The notes under the pieces were generated by a model. That model had not been told where the DNA came from. It saw nothing but the letters and a program-made list of their open reading frames with translations, and searched no databases. Shown one piece after another: positions 5,593-5,922 of a stretch of 5,922 nucleotides of DNA. This stretch comes from Actinomycetota bacterium. GTDB lineage: Bacteria; Actinomycetota; Acidimicrobiia; Acidimicrobiales; Ilumatobacteraceae. Made by a program: the position numbers and the translations under genes. Numbering within the stretch: the first letter of the stretch is position 1; the number at the start of each line of letters is the position of its first letter. The stretch covers positions 1 through 5,922 of the forward strand of contig RGGX01000081.1 in NCBI GenBank assembly GCA_010024485.1, written 5' to 3'.

Positions 5593-5749
5593 GTGGCCAG
5601 CATGTCATCTGGGAGCGTCGGGTCGGGGTGCAGCACCCGGTCGTTCCCTCCCTCGTGCAGTTGGAGGAGCTCGCGACGACCGTCGGCCACCGACGACCAA
5701 AGGGCCGTTCGCTACCGATGCGCCCGTGTGGCCGCCGAGCTGGCCGAGC
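5593..5749. other. Intergenic gap with small inverted repeats
   Basis: This 157-base stretch separates the end of the enoyl-CoA hydratase gene from the start of the SDR gene, both on the minus strand, and should hold the SDR promoter if the two are not co-transcribed. I see no convincing -10/-35 pair on the minus strand. Two short inverted repeats are present: GGGTG-CAG-CACCC at 5626-5638 and a six-base-stem repeat at 5681-5695. A plus-strand frame of 54 codons (5602-5766) is open here but has poor composition and I do not call it. Confidence 0.5.
5681..5695 (-). repeat. Short hairpin, possible weak terminator
   Basis: CGTCGG-CCA-CCGACG is a perfect six-base stem with a three-base loop. It lies 54 bases beyond the enoyl-CoA hydratase stop on the minus strand. 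No T-run follows it, so intrinsic termination is uncertain. It could also be a small operator or a chance repeat in GC-rich DNA. Confidence 0.25.
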
Positions 5750-5922
5750 TCACCCGGGTTGCCTGAAGTCCGGCCGCCGCTTCTCCAGGAACGACGCGAT
5801 GCCCTCCTGGCCGTCCGGGGTGACGACACCGGCCGCCATGACCTCCATCGCGTAGGCGTAGGCCTTGGGTTGGTCGAGGTCGACTGGGGCCTCATCAACC
5901 GGGCGGTGCCCGAGGCCGAACT
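5750..5922 (-). CDS. Enoyl-CoA hydratase/isomerase family, C-terminal part only
   Basis: The last 56 residues of a crotonase-family protein, cut by the window edge. The frame ends with YAYAMEVM (21-28 of the visible part), then TPDGQEGIASFLEKRRPDF (34-52) and a stop at 5752-5750. The QEGxxxFLEKRxPxF ending is the family's typical C-terminal helix and tail, which packs in the trimer and closes the CoA site. The catalytic Glu residues and the oxyanion hole lie outside the window, so hydratase cannot be told from isomerase or a relative. The same strand and closeness to the SDR gene suggest a shared fatty-acid or short-chain acyl-CoA theme, but 157 bases separate them and co-transcription is unproven. 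Confidence 0.85.
   Translation of the reverse strand, partial: FGLGHRPVDEAPVDLDQPKAYAYAMEVMAAGVVTPDGQEGIASFLEKRRPDFRQPG

Noticed and set aside
5626..5638. GGGTG-CAG-CACCC palindrome as an operator for the SDR gene
   Set aside because: It is only a five-base stem in GC-rich DNA, with no second copy and no regulator gene nearby.
5602..5766. 54-codon plus-strand ORF in the SDR/enoyl-CoA hydratase gap
   Set aside because: It is Ser/Arg-rich, lacks a ribosome binding site and overlaps the end of the hydratase gene. There is no positive evidence of coding.

Overview
The window is GC-rich and almost wholly coding, with start/stop overlaps and gene families typical of a high-GC Actinobacterium. The strongest lineage clue is a SigR-type ECF sigma factor directly followed by an RsrA-type zinc anti-sigma factor, the thiol-oxidative-stress pair of Actinobacteria. 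An Acidimicrobiia-like lineage is my guess from overall gene style; it is not shown by the sequence.

Plus strand, 1-4225, seven closely packed genes. They are the 3' part of a GDP-L-fucose synthase gene (fcl), the sigma factor, its anti-sigma factor, a 50-residue single-helix membrane protein, tilS (tRNA-Ile lysidine synthetase), a 168-residue protein that looks like a dual-specificity phosphatase with its catalytic Cys replaced by Ala, and a renalase-like FAD amine-oxidase-family protein. Several junctions overlap by 1-4 bases: CTGA at the membrane protein/tilS junction, TGATG into the phosphatase-like gene, and TTGA at the phosphatase-like/flavoprotein junction. This suggests translational coupling. 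tilS appears to start at CTG, because its reading frame has no ATG, GTG or TTG in a sensible place. A likely internal leaderless promoter precedes the small membrane protein.

Minus strand, 5922-4209. The 3' end of an enoyl-CoA hydratase/isomerase gene enters from the right edge. After a 157-base gap come an SDR-family oxidoreductase gene and, 7 bases further on, an uncharacterised membrane-anchored protein with four Cys. The last gene overlaps the flavoprotein gene tail-to-tail by 17 bases.

Functionally the window mixes nucleotide-sugar synthesis, thiol-stress regulation, tRNA modification and lipid or short-chain redox metabolism. The items most worth a second look are the apparent pseudophosphatase coupled to a flavoprotein, the CTG start of tilS, the 50-residue membrane protein, and the His-rich, acid-tailed anti-sigma factor. 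I saw no mobile element, CRISPR array, rRNA or tRNA. No stretch over 300 bases lacks a gene.
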